NCBI GenBank assembly: GCA_963575745.1
Contig: CAUYUJ010021048.1
Location: forward strand, 576,001-640,000
Origin: Prorocentrum cordatum
Taxonomy: Eukaryota > Sar > Dinophyceae > Prorocentrales > Prorocentraceae
Direction: 5' to 3'
DNA length: 64,000 nt
Shown: one piece after another, positions 53,439-63,205 of the stretch
Layout: every line of letters begins with the position of its first letter
Numbering within the stretch: position 1 is the first letter of the stretch
Made by a program: the position numbers and the translations under genes
Notes under the pieces: model-generated
Told to the model about the DNA's origin: nothing
Database searches by the model: none
What the model saw: only the letters and a program-made list of their open reading frames with translations

Positions 53439-53449
53439 CCATCCTTAGG

Positions 53450-56065
53450 TTTTTGAATGATTTTGGTATTTGCTCCTTGTCGGCCTTCCGACGGCTTAAG
53501 ACGGCCCCAGAAGCCCCCAAGATCGCCCGAAAATCGCTCAAGAGGCTTCCAAGATGGCCCCATGACGACCCAAGAGGCCCCCAAGACGCCCCCGAGAGGG
53601 CTCCAAGACGGCACAAGACGCCTTCCAGATGCCCAGGATGGTCTCCCAGACGGCCTTGAAGCGATTCAAGAGGGCCCGAAGACGGCCCGAAGAGGCCCCC
53701 AAGACGGCTTCGGACGGCATCGGACGGGTCAGGAACGCCCTAAGATGGCTAAAGAGGCGCCTAGGAGGCCCCCCAGCAGCCCCCAAAGGCTCTCGGCAGG
53801 CACAAGGAGGCCCCAAAGAGGCCTCGAAAAGGCTCCCAGGAAGTTCCCGGCAGGCCCCAAAAGTGCCCCAAGAGGTCCTCCAGGAGGGCCCGAAGAGGCA
53901 AAAGTCATTGATTTTCCTTACGGCTTTGACAGATTTTGGCATTTGCTTCTTCTCGGCATTCCGACAGCTCAAGACGGCCCAAGAGGCCCCCAAGATCCCC
54001 CCAAGATCGCCCACGAGGCCTCCAAGATGGCCCCATGACGGCCCAAGAGGCCCCCAAGACGGCCCCAAGAGGGCACCAAGAGGCCTCCAAGAAGGCCACG
54101 ATAGCCTCCAAGACGGCTAAGATGGCTCCCGAATGCCTCCAAGACGGCCCAAGATGCATCCAAGACGGCCTAAGATGGCCTCAAGATGGCCCAAGATGGC
54201 CCAAGAGGCCCCCAAGAGGCCTCCAAGACTGCCCAAGAGGCGAGATCCTCCAGGAGGGCCTGAAGAAACCACAATCCGTGATTTTCCGTTGGTTTTTCAA
54301 AGATGTTGGAGCGGCCTCCGACGGCCCAAGACGATCCAAGAGGCCAGCAAGATCGCCCCAAGAGCGCCCAAGAGGCCTCCAGAATGGCCCCAAGACGGCC
54401 CAAGAGGCCCCCAAGACGTTCCGAAGACTGCCCAAGAGGCCTCCAAGACGCCCAAGGTGGCCTCCAAGACGGCCAAGATGGCCCCAAGAAAACCAAACAT
54501 TGATTCGAGATGTTTCCAAAAACTGCCCAGTATGCACTCAAGATTGCCCAAGATGGCCTCAAGAAGGCCCAAGACGGCCCCAGAGGCCCCCAAGAGGCCG
54601 CCAAAACGTGCCAAGAGAGGTCACCAAAAAGCGACATTCATATAGTTTCTTTCGGCTTTTGAGAGATTTTGGAATCTGCTGCTTTTCGGTCCTCCGACGG
54701 CCCAAGACGGTCCAAGAGGCCATCAAGATCGCCCCAAGAGCGCCAAAGAGGCCTCCAAGATGGTCCCAGGACGGCCCAAGACGTCCCCAAGACGGCCCCA
54801 AGAGGGCCCAAAGACGGCCTAAGAGGCCTCCAAGACGCCCAAGGTGGCCTCCAAGACGGCCCTGAAGCGCCCCAAGAGGGCCCCAAGTTGGTTCAGAAAA
54901 ACCCAAGACGGCCAAAGAGGCCCCCAAGAGGCGCCCCAGAGGCCCCCTAGAGACACCCAAGAGGCCCCAAGAGAGCCCAAGATGGCCCCAATGTGGCCTC
55001 TAAGGCGGCCCCAGGATGCCTCCAAGACCGCCAAGATGGCCCAATCGAGCCCAAGAGTGCCTCAAGAGGCTCCGAAGAGGCCTCCTCCCCCCTTCTCTTT
55101 TTTCCTCCTTATCCTCCTCTTCCTCGACCACGTGTTCCCCGAAGGCATTCCAAACAAACTTGGGGAACACATGGTCCGATAGTTTGGCCAAGCTCTAACC
55201 CAACTTTCGGCCACATAGGCGCTTCCACGAAGGCAGGGGGCGGCGGTGATTCGCCGTAGGCGTCTTCGATCCGCCGCCCCGCCCCCTTTTGATTCATCAA
55301 AAGGGTGCCTGGCGTGCCAGATCCTACCGCTTTGGGTTTTTCCAGAAAAGAACTCCCCGTGGGGCTCTGGCGCGTCCCGCCGGGGTCCCGGGAGGATTGC
55401 CACGGAGCTAAATTCCCCCCCCAAATCCTCCAAGACGGCTCCGGATGGCCTCCAAGATGGCCATGTTGGCCCAAGATGGCCTCCAAGATTGTCCAAGATG
55501 GCCTCCAAGTCCGCCGAAGAGGGTCCAAGACGGCCTCCAAGACGGCCTAAGAGAGTCCAAGATAACCCCCAAGTTCGCCCAAGAAGGCTCCAAGAAGCCT
55601 CCAAAATGCCTCCAAGACGGCCGAAGAGGCCTCCAAGAGGTCCTCCCGGATGGCCCGAAGAGGCCAAATTCATTGGTTGTCCTTAGATTTTGAAGGATTT
55701 TGAAATTTGCATCGTCTCGGCATTCGCCCCGAGATCGCCCCAGAGGTCTCCAAGAGGGCTCCTTACGGCCCAAGAGGCCCCCAAGACGGCCCCCAGGGGA
55801 GACGCCCAAGATGGCCTCCAAGACGGCCCCAAAGCGCCCCAAGAGGGCCCAAAGCTGGTTCAGAGAGGCCCCCAAGACGTTCCCGACGGCGTCAGACGGG
55901 CCAGGAACGCCCTAAAACGGCCAAAGAGGCCCCCGAGAAGTCCCAAAAAGGCCCCAAGAGGCCGTCAAGAAGCTCCAAGAGAGCCCAAGATAGCACCAAC
56001 ACGGCCTCCAAGACGGTCCCAAGATGGCCCGATCGAGCCCAAGAGTGCCTCAAGAGGCTCCGAAG
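53450..56065. repeat. 9-base repeat array with higher-order anchors
   Basis: Variants of GGCCCCCAAGA / GGCCTCCAAGA / GACGGCCCAAGA. A non-repetitive anchor of about 60 bases (ATTTTCCTTACGGCTTTGAC, AGATTTTGGCATTTGCTTCT, TCTCGGCATTCCGAC) recurs at about 53450, 53906, 54278, 54639 and 55672, each followed by AAGACGGCCCAAGAGGCC. Long open frames in all phases are repeat products. Confidence 0.85.
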
Positions 56066-56470
56066 AGGCATCCTCCCCCTTCTCATTTTTCCTCCTTCTC
56101 CTCCTCTTTTCCTCTTCCTCCCCCACGTGTTCCCCGAAGGCTTTCCAAACCGACTCGGGGAACACATGGTCCGATAGCTTCGCCCCCCAAGATGCCTCCA
56201 AGACGGCCCAATATGCCTCCAAGACCGCAAAGATGGTCAAATAAAACCCTAGAGTAGCCCAAGAGGCTCCCGAGAGGCCTCCTCCTCCCTTCTCCTTCTC
56301 CCTCCCGCTCCTCCCCTTCCTCCTCCCCCACCGTGTTCCTCGAATGCTTTCCAAACCGATTCGGGGAACACAGGTCCGATAGCTTGGCAGGCCTCTGGCC
56401 ACAACGTTCGGCCACATAGGCGCTTCCGAAAGGGCGAGGGGGCGGCGGTGATTCGCCATAGGCGCCTTCG
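55080..56470. repeat. Three copies of a hairpin-bearing repeat
   Basis: Copies at 55080-55275, 56065-56185 and 56275-56470 each have CCTCCTCC.CCTTCTC, then GTGTTCCCCGA, a 16-17 base loop with TTTCCAAACCGA, and TCGGGGAACAC, then GGTCCGATAGCTTSGC. Copies 1 and 3 continue into GGCCACATAGGCGCTTCC and GGGCGGCGGTGATTCGCC. Stem changes are mostly paired or G-T tolerant. Confidence 0.8.
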
Positions 56471-56474
56471 ATAA

Positions 56475-57562
56475 TAGGCGTCGTCCACCTTGTCACCCCG
56501 GCGCATGTGCACGCCGATGCAATCTGTCTTGCCCTCAACAACCTCTTCAAGCTTCGGGTGTTTTGCCACCTCCTGTGCAACAAGGGAGCGGAGACGATAG
56601 TTTCGACGGTACAACACGTTTCGTGCCAGGAAGGCTGCCCGCATCGCGGGCTGCTCAAACGCCTGGACTGCACCCAGGCCTTCTTCATCCTTCCCGAGAT
56701 GCGCATGCAACGTATCGATGAATCCTCCCATCTGCCCGAGATCATCGGCGGCTATCTCTGGTTGTTCCTCTTGCTTCTCACTCAATGAATAGTGCTCCAT
56801 CATGTCCCGCCACGTTATGGCCGGAGTGGATGGAAGGCCATCGGCAGCATTGACGAGGAGACCGACCTTCTGGTCACTGGCAGCCATGGGTAAGACGTCC
56901 CCCTCGACTGAACAATTTGTTAGGGGTAAGAAGAAACAAAGCCAGCGATTCTGCGGGCCAGTACCGCTGGGGGCTGGCGCGTCACAGAAGGTCCTGTCGC
57001 GGGGCTCAAGCACCCATTCCTCACTGTTGTAGATGCCCAGGATTGGGCTGCCTTTGTGCTCCAATAGCGTCTCAAACATATTGAAATCCCAAAGCAACGA
57101 GGCCGCGAAAGACCCTAGAAAGCGGGCAGGGTCGCTGATTGCAAGCATGCGTTGCTGACGGCAAGTGGGCGGAAACTGCTTTGACGCAAGGACCCGCGAG
57201 ATGTTTTGCACAGCGGCATCAAGATTGCGCCGCAGGACGAAACTGGGAGAGAGGTCGAAATCCTGCCATGGATACGGCTCAGACTCAACCTCCCAGTCAA
57301 ACCTAGGCGCCAGGAACGTGTCTATGACATGGCCTGTCTCTTCAAGCTTCTTGCGCCACGAGGCGGCGTCGTCCTTTCGCAGCGAATCTAGCGTCACGCT
57401 CAAGCGTTGGGTGTACGCGCACTCGGCAGCAGCCTCCATTTCATGCAAGCGTGCGCCCTTGATGGTAGCCTCCGCTGGGCAGCGTTCAGTTTGCCCATGG
57501 CCAGTTTGAACATGCAACGCCGTGGATGAGCAGGCAGCTGACAGCGCGAGCAGCAAACGCAT
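56475..57562 (-). CDS. Fucosyltransferase-like gene, N-terminal half
   Basis: The ATG at 57562-57560 is chosen because it opens a signal peptide or anchor (MRLLLALSAACSSTALHV). The frame is also open upstream, but that sequence holds a spliced-leader relic and is 5' UTR. The single 363-codon exon includes RFLGSFAASLLWDFNMFETL, RWLCFFLPLTNCSV, GFIDTLHAHLGKDEEGLG, RNVLYRRNYRLRSLVAQEVA and CIGVHMRRGDKVDDAYY. The GVHxRRxDKV motif is the GDP-fucose-binding signature of GT23 enzymes. After YYR the frame runs into repeats shared with 55.1-55.3 kb, so the coding part ends there; the C-terminal half is at 34926-35546. It could instead be another GT-B fold sugar transferase. Confidence 0.65.
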
Positions 57563-57656
57563 GGCGGGAGTACAGTCGCGATACGCCGCCCGTGGTGAGA
57601 TTGCAGTATGTAGTGTGGGAGCAAGGCGCGGTACCCAAGGACTTCCGCCAGAGCGG

Positions 57657-57677
57657 CTTGAGCCCAAATGGTTACTT
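57657..57677 (-). other. Relic dinoflagellate spliced leader
   Basis: On the minus strand GTAACCATTTGGGCTCAAG (57675-57657) matches the 3' 19 bases of the dinoflagellate spliced leader (GTAGCCATTTTGGCTCAAG) at 17 of 19 positions. It lies 95 bases upstream of the ATG at 57562. A genomic leader copy in 5' UTR position is the known mark of a gene re-integrated from a trans-spliced mRNA. Confidence 0.7.
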
Positions 57678-57679
57678 AC

Positions 57680-58660
57680 TTGGGGTCCCCTTGGGGGCGT
57701 CTTGGGGCTCCGCGGGGTGGCGCCATTGAGAACTCGAGACCCCCCAGAGGAGGGCCTTCCTCTCTCCCGGGCATGAGAGATGCTGCCTCCGTGCCCTGGG
57801 CTTGCTCTACTCCCCAAGGGCGCCCGCAGGGCTCCGCGAGGGCCCCAAGAAACTCATCCCTGGGCGCTCGCGAGCCCCTCCTTACCTGCCAAGTTGGGAT
57901 CCCCTCAGACCCGGCCCCGAGGAGATGCCACGGCGGAGGGAAGCGATGAACGAACGGCACCACTTAGGAGTAGCCGTCTTCGTGGCCCCCGCCTTGTGCG
58001 ACTACGCTCCTCGACCGCTCGCGTGGATCGCACTGTCTTTGGCCTGCCTCTGCGCCGCGCCCTCCTCTCCCCCCCTGGGCGATGCCTGCCGCTATGCGAA
58101 GGGGTCAGGGGAACGCTACTCTTCGGCGTGTCCAAACCTTTCCCCAGGCCAGGCCCACAGGGAACGCCGTAGAGGGAGGGGCGTCGTAGAGCCCCTGGAG
58201 TCCTTAGAACGACCACTAGCCATCCCAGAGACTAAGGGGGGGCCCGAGATTCGACGTTGCGAAAAATGCAGGGCTGCGAAAAATCACGACCAGAATCCTA
58301 GACCCCATCTTTTGCGAGCAAAATTCATATGTGATGGTCGGGGGTCGCAAGTATGGTCTTCCCTCAGCGGCCTGGCTGAGCCACAGCCCTCTACGACTCC
58401 GTGCCCCACTCTGTGCACCTCCGCGATCGGTCAACGGTCGCCACCTCTCCGCCGACTCCGCCCCGACGGCCGCCGAAGCGGCCCGAGCCCGCCCCCAAGC
58501 TGGCCGAGGGCGGCCCCGAGGGGTGACCCTAGATTCACGCATCTACCGACTGCCGATATTGATGTTTCCCCACATGCTTAGTGGGGTTCTGGTTTTCTTC
58601 CCTGCCGCGTCGCACCCGCGTCTCCTCCCTCACTCACCTCCCTCCTCCCCTGCTCTTCCT
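57680..58660. other. No gene seen
   Basis: GC-rich sequence upstream of the fucosyltransferase-like gene. The frames open here show no recognisable protein. Confidence 0.35.
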
Positions 58661-58664
58661 TCCT

Positions 58665-58745
58665 CCCCTACACACAGACACACACAGACACACACACACA
58701 GACACACACACACAGACACACACAGACACACACACACACACACAG

Positions 58746-58778
<33 letters not shown>

Positions 58779-58860
58779 CACACACACAAACGGCCGCACA
58801 CACATCTGACACTTACACACCACACCACACACACCACACAACACAGACACTGACACAGGC
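58665..58860. repeat. CA microsatellite
   Basis: ACAC and ACACAG repeats over about 195 bases. Confidence 0.97.
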
Positions 58861-58869
58861 GCACGGCAC

Positions 58870-60200
58870 GGCAGGCGTGGCAGTTTCTCGAAACCACAAA
58901 GGGTGCGCTGGAGGTGAGGGCGCTTTCCGTCGTACGCTCGCAAAGCGTGGCGGGCGTGGCAGGCATGGCAGCTTCTCGGCGCCACATGGGGGCACGCTGG
59001 AGGTAGGGCCACTATCCGCCGTACGCTCGCAACGCATGGCAGGCGTGGCGGCTTCTCGACACCGCAGGGGGTGCGCGGAAGGTGGGGGCGTTATCCGCCG
59101 TACGCTCGCAAAAAGCGTGGCAGGCGTGGCAGCTCCTCGACACCACAAGGGGTGCGCTGGAGGTGAAGGCGTTATCCGCCGTACGCTCGCAAAGCGTGGC
59201 AGGCGTGGCGGCTTCTCGACACCACGGGTGATGCGCTGGAGGTGGGGGCGCCCTCCGTCGTACACTCGCAGCGCGTGGCAAGCGTGGCAGTTTCTTGGCA
59301 CCAGACGGGGTGCGCTGGAGGTGGGGTCGCTATCCGTCGTACGCTCGCACAGCGTGGCAGGCGTGGTAGTTTCGAGACACCTGGCTGGAGTGCGCAGGGG
59401 GTGGTCTCTAAGCGCGGCCTCTATGCGTGCCAGAGTCGGACAGCGTGGCAAGCGTGGCACTTTCCAGGCACCAGAGAAGGTGCGCGCAAAGGGTGGTCTT
59501 CCCGCGCGGCCTCTATGCGTGTCAGGGTCGGAGAGCATGGCAGGCGTGGCACTTACTCGACGTCAAGGAGGGTGTGCAGAGGGTAGTCTTTCAGCGCGGC
59601 CTCTATGCGTGCCAGGGTCGGAGAGCGTGGCAGGCGTGGCATTTTCTCGACACCAGAGAGGGTGCGCAGAGGGTGGTCCCACAACGAGGCCTTTATGCGT
59701 GCCAGGGTCGGAGAGCGTGGCAGGCGTGGCAGTTCCTCGACACCAGAGAGGGTGTGCGCAGGGGGTGGTCCCCCAGCGCGGCCTCTATGCGTGCTAGGGT
59801 CGGAGAGCGTGGCAAGCGTGGCAGTTTCTCGACACCAGAGGGGGTGCGCAGGGGGTGGTATCCCACCGCGGCCTGTATGCGTGCCAGAGTCGGACAGCGT
59901 GGCAAGCGTGGCACTTTCTCAAGACCAGAGGGGGCGCGCAGGGAGTGGTGTCCCACCGCGGCCCGCATGCGTGCCAGGGTCGGAGAGCATGGCAAGTGTG
60001 GCATTTTCTCGACACCTGATTGGGGTGCACAGGGGGTGGTATCCCACCGCGGCCTGTATGCGTGCCAGGGTCGGAGAGCGTGGCAGGCGTGGCACCTTCT
60101 CGACATCAGAGGGGGTGCGCAGGGGGTGGTATCCCACCGCGGCCCGCGTGCGCCCCAGCCGTCCATGTACAGCAAGCGATTTTCTGCACACCATAAGGGA
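58870..60200. repeat. About 90-base satellite with two subtypes
   Basis: Core GAGCGTGGCAGGCGTGGCAG, TTTCTCGACACCA, GGGTGCGC. The left half (to about 59390) carries CCGTACGCTCGC; the right half carries TATGCGTGCCAGGGTCGGAG (59514, 59604, 59694, 59786 and on). The 90-base period is a multiple of three, which keeps frames open for hundreds of codons. Confidence 0.9.
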
Positions 60201-60580
60201 TGCGCAGGGGGTGGTCCTTCACCGCGGCGTGCGCCGTCCGCCTGTCCACCGCGTCGGGACTCGTGCGCCGTCCGCCTGCCTACCTACAGCCGAGCTCTCT
60301 TCCGTGGTCGCCATGGCTCAGGCTGTTGTTCGCACGGCGCGTCAGTCCCCCAAGGCTTGACCAACGCCACCAAGGGTATCGGCGAAGCAACGGCCACCAG
60401 CATCACTCTCGCAAGTTTCACGTCAGCCAGCATCACGCCAGACATCTTATAAGTATGTGGTTTTCTTCGGAAGCGTAATTCAATCCGCGGCCTCAAAAGC
60501 CCGACTGTTTCAACCCGGGGGTAGCTTTTCGCTCCGGGTACATTTTTCATTGCTCTGGGGCCCAACGGGGAACATGATCG
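60200..60580. other. No gene seen
   Basis: Contains a short CGCCGTCCGCCTG duplication (60229, 60269) and otherwise unique sequence without a recognised feature. Confidence 0.35.
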
Positions 60581-61750
60581 ACCCACGAACCTGGAAAGGG
60601 ATTGAGAACTGCGAGGCATGGAACCGCTTCTAAGGACCTCAATTGCATGTGCAACTGGGCGATGCCAGAGGGACATGCCAGGGGGACGCGCCGCGGAACG
60701 TCCCAAGAGACGCGCCAGGGGACGTGCCATGGTGACGCACCGCGGGACGTGCCGAGGGCACGCGCTACGGAACGTGCCGATGGGCGTGCCACGGAACGTG
60801 CCGCGTGGGGGACGAGGACAGACCCCCCGTCTCCCGCTCCCCCAGACCATCGCTACCCCAGACCCCGCGGACCCAGAAAGAGGCCACACGCGACAGACCC
60901 AGAAACCAAGGCATTACGGCGGGGCTGCGCTCCGAGGCAAGCCCCTCGTCCTGCTTCACAAAACGCGGCTTGCCTCCCCCCCCGCCCTGCACCCCAGACA
61001 CCGTGGAATCAGAAAGGGGCAACGCATGGCGGACCCATGCACGAAGCCATGACGACGGGACCAGGCTCCCAAGGCCACGATCTCTCGTAAATTCTGCTGC
61101 GTCCGCTCTCCCTTGGCCACGATCACTCGTAAACTGCTCTGCGTCCGCGCTCCAAAGACAACGATCCATCGTAAATCACGCGGCGTCCGCGTTCGCTCCC
61201 AGGGCCGCGATCCCTCGCACATTACCCGGGAGTCACGCTCTCAGGGCCAGGGTCACTCGAAGACTGCACTTGATTCGCGTCCCGAGGGCAACGATCCGCC
61301 AGAAATTACGCAGGATTCACGCTCCAAGGCCACGGCCCCTCGTGAACTGGACTGCGTTCGCTCTCCCTGGGGCCACGATCCCCTTCTGAATTGCGCTGCG
61401 TCCGCGCGCCCAAGGCCACGATGCCTCGTCAATGACACGGGAGTCACGTGCCCGGGGCCAGCATTCCTCGTACAGTACGCTGCGTCCACACCCCCAAAGG
61501 AAGAATCCCGTGTAAATTGCACAATGAATTACGCCGCGTCCGCGATCCCAGGGCCGCGATCCATTGAAAATCACGCGGCGTCCGCACTCCCAGGGCCACG
61601 ATTCCTTGTAAATGACGCTGTGTCCGCGCCCCCCGGGGCCAGGATCCCTCCTAAAGTACGCGGCGTCCGTTCCCCCAGAACCATGATACATTGTCAATGA
61701 CAAGCCGTCCGCGCTCCCATGGCCACGATCCCTGGCAAATAACAATGCTT
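60580..61750. repeat. Compound satellite module, copy 4
   Basis: Same leader as at 22.26 kb (AAAGGGATTGAGAACTGCGA) at 60597, the 12-base GGACGTGCC array at 60665-60805, a non-repetitive spacer, and 42-base units (CCACGATC.CTCGTAAA, TCCGCGCTCCC) at 61070-61750. Confidence 0.8.
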
Positions 61751-61965
61751 CCGCGCTCCCAGAAGCCTCTTGGGGCCTCTTGGGGCCTCCTGGGGCCCTC
61801 TGGGGTCTCCTGGAGCTTTCTGGTGCTTTCTGGAGCTCCCTGGGGCCTCCTGAAGATCCCGGGAGCTTCAAAGCCTCCTGGAGCCTCTTGGGGCCCCTTG
61901 GGGCCTCTTGGGGTCTCCGGGCCTCCTGCGGACTCCTAGGGGCCTCTGGCGGCCTCCTGGAGGGC
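61750..61965. repeat. Inverted 9-base array
   Basis: TCTTGGGGCCTCCTGGGGCC-type units, the reverse-complement style of the GGCCCCAAGA family. Confidence 0.8.
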
Positions 61966-61984
61966 CCAGGCCCTTCAGCTTCTG

Positions 61985-62265
61985 GAAGAGGAGCGTTTCG
62001 CTCGAGACAGTCTCGGGAGTCCTGCACGCAGGACGCGCCATCCTCGAGCGGGCACGCAGGAAGTCCAAATGTCCATATTCTTTGGTGTATTTGTTTGGTC
62101 TGCAGACAACGTTCTCGATCGAAGATTCTGCGAAACACGATCCGCACACAATTTTCCATAAAGGGGAAACGGAGGTCACCAGACCTCGTCATTTATCGCG
62201 GATCCTACATGGGCCGTCCAGTTGTCTTGAGCGTGCATGCGCGAAACGCATTGCTTCCACGCAGG
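61985..62265. repeat. 300-base dispersed repeat, third copy
   Basis: Shares GACGCGCCATCCTCGAGCGG, GATTCTGCGAAACACGATCC, GGGGAAACGGAGGTC and ATGCGCGAAACGCATT with the copies at 23.57-24.14 kb. Confidence 0.65.
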
Positions 62266-62364
62266 ATATGACTTTACCTATTTCTTATCGAGCGGAAACT
62301 CGCCCGCCCTCTTCAAATCGTCCCTGGGGGTAAACATCCAAAAGAGAACCCTGGGCCTCCGCCC

Positions 62365-62530
62365 TGTGGTGTTAGGAATCATATGGTTTCACGCTTCTCC
62401 CGCCCTGTGGGGTTAGGAACCCATGCGTTTTCACGCTTGTCCCGCCCCAAGGCGTTAAGAACCCATGTGTTTGCACGCTTCTCCCACCATGGGGCGTTAG
62501 GAACCCATGCGTTGTCATGCTTCCCCAGCC
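62365..62530. repeat. About 48-base tandem repeat
   Basis: Units of CCCGCCCTGTGGGGTTAGGA, ACCCATGCGTTTTCACGCTT repeated about four times. Confidence 0.8.
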
Positions 62531-62544
62531 CTGGGGCGGGCAAC

Positions 62545-63205
62545 CATGTTAGATACCCCCCTGGGTTGCCTGGACATGCAAACACACGTGGTTCCAGCTC
62601 GGGACAACCAAGTTAGATACCTCCCTGCGTGGCCTGGATCCGCTGAATTCGCACTCCCGCTCGAGACGTCCTCGCAGTGCCTTCCCTGGAGAGGCCCCCA
62701 AAGCGCCACCCCCTGTCCAGAGCAAGAAAACCTAACGTTTCTGTATTGGGATATGTGTTCGGGTAGCGCTGTTCGGCCCCCCGCGTTTCCTGATTATTCG
62801 GCGTTGGGCCCGACGCCATGTTAGATACCCCCTGGGCAGCCTGGACACGTAAACACATGGATCCAGCCCTGGGCAACCCTGTTAGATACACCCCTGGGTG
62901 GCCTGGACACGTTAAAACCCGTGGTCCTTGCTCGGGACAGCCATGTTAGATGCCCCCCTGGGTGGCCTGGACACGTACAAACACGTGGTGCCAACTCTGG
63001 CCAACCATGTTAGATCCACCCCTGGGTGGCATGGACACGTTTAAATACGTGGTCCTTGCTCGGGACAACCATGTTAGATATCCCCCTGTGTGGCCTGGAC
63101 ACGTAAAAGCACGTGGTGCCAGCTCGAGGCACCCATGTTAGATACACCCCTGAGTGGCCTGGACATGTTAAAACACGTGGTCCTTGCTCGGGAAACCCAT
63201 GGGCC
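62545..63205. repeat. About 60-base tandem repeat
   Basis: Units of CCATGTTAGATACCCCCCTG, GGTGGCCTGGACACGT, ACACGTGGTCC and GCTCGGGACAA, e.g. 62548, 62943, 63006, 63069 and 63134. 62660-62815 is non-repetitive. Confidence 0.85.

Larger units (their letters stand above)
47095..53442 (-). mobile_element. Element 3: ORF1-gag-RT-RNase H-(YR)-methyltransferase
   Basis: A 6.3 kb minus-strand element with a recognisable 5' end at 53442. Domains in order: Cys-rich membrane ORF1, gag, RT, RNase H, C-terminal part of a tyrosine recombinase, DNA methyltransferase. An 846-base intron-like insert containing the assembly gap lies between RT and RNase H. The N-terminal half of the recombinase is missing. 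Several stops and frameshifts show decay. I found no terminal or split direct repeats, so the 3' edge (about 47095) is only the end of coding similarity. Confidence 0.75.
35547..56479. other. 20.9 kb block splitting the fucosyltransferase-like gene
   Basis: GCCTA occurs at both edges (56479-56475 and 35546-35542 on the minus strand) in the same codon frame (GAC GCC TAT outside, GCC TAC CAA inside). One reading is an insertion with a 5-base target duplication. Another is a giant intron: GAAG/GCGCC at 56465 with TTGAG/GTCTCC near 35558 also keeps frame and would be GC-AG. The block holds microsatellites, elements 2a, 2b and 3, and the 9-base array. Confidence 0.55.
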
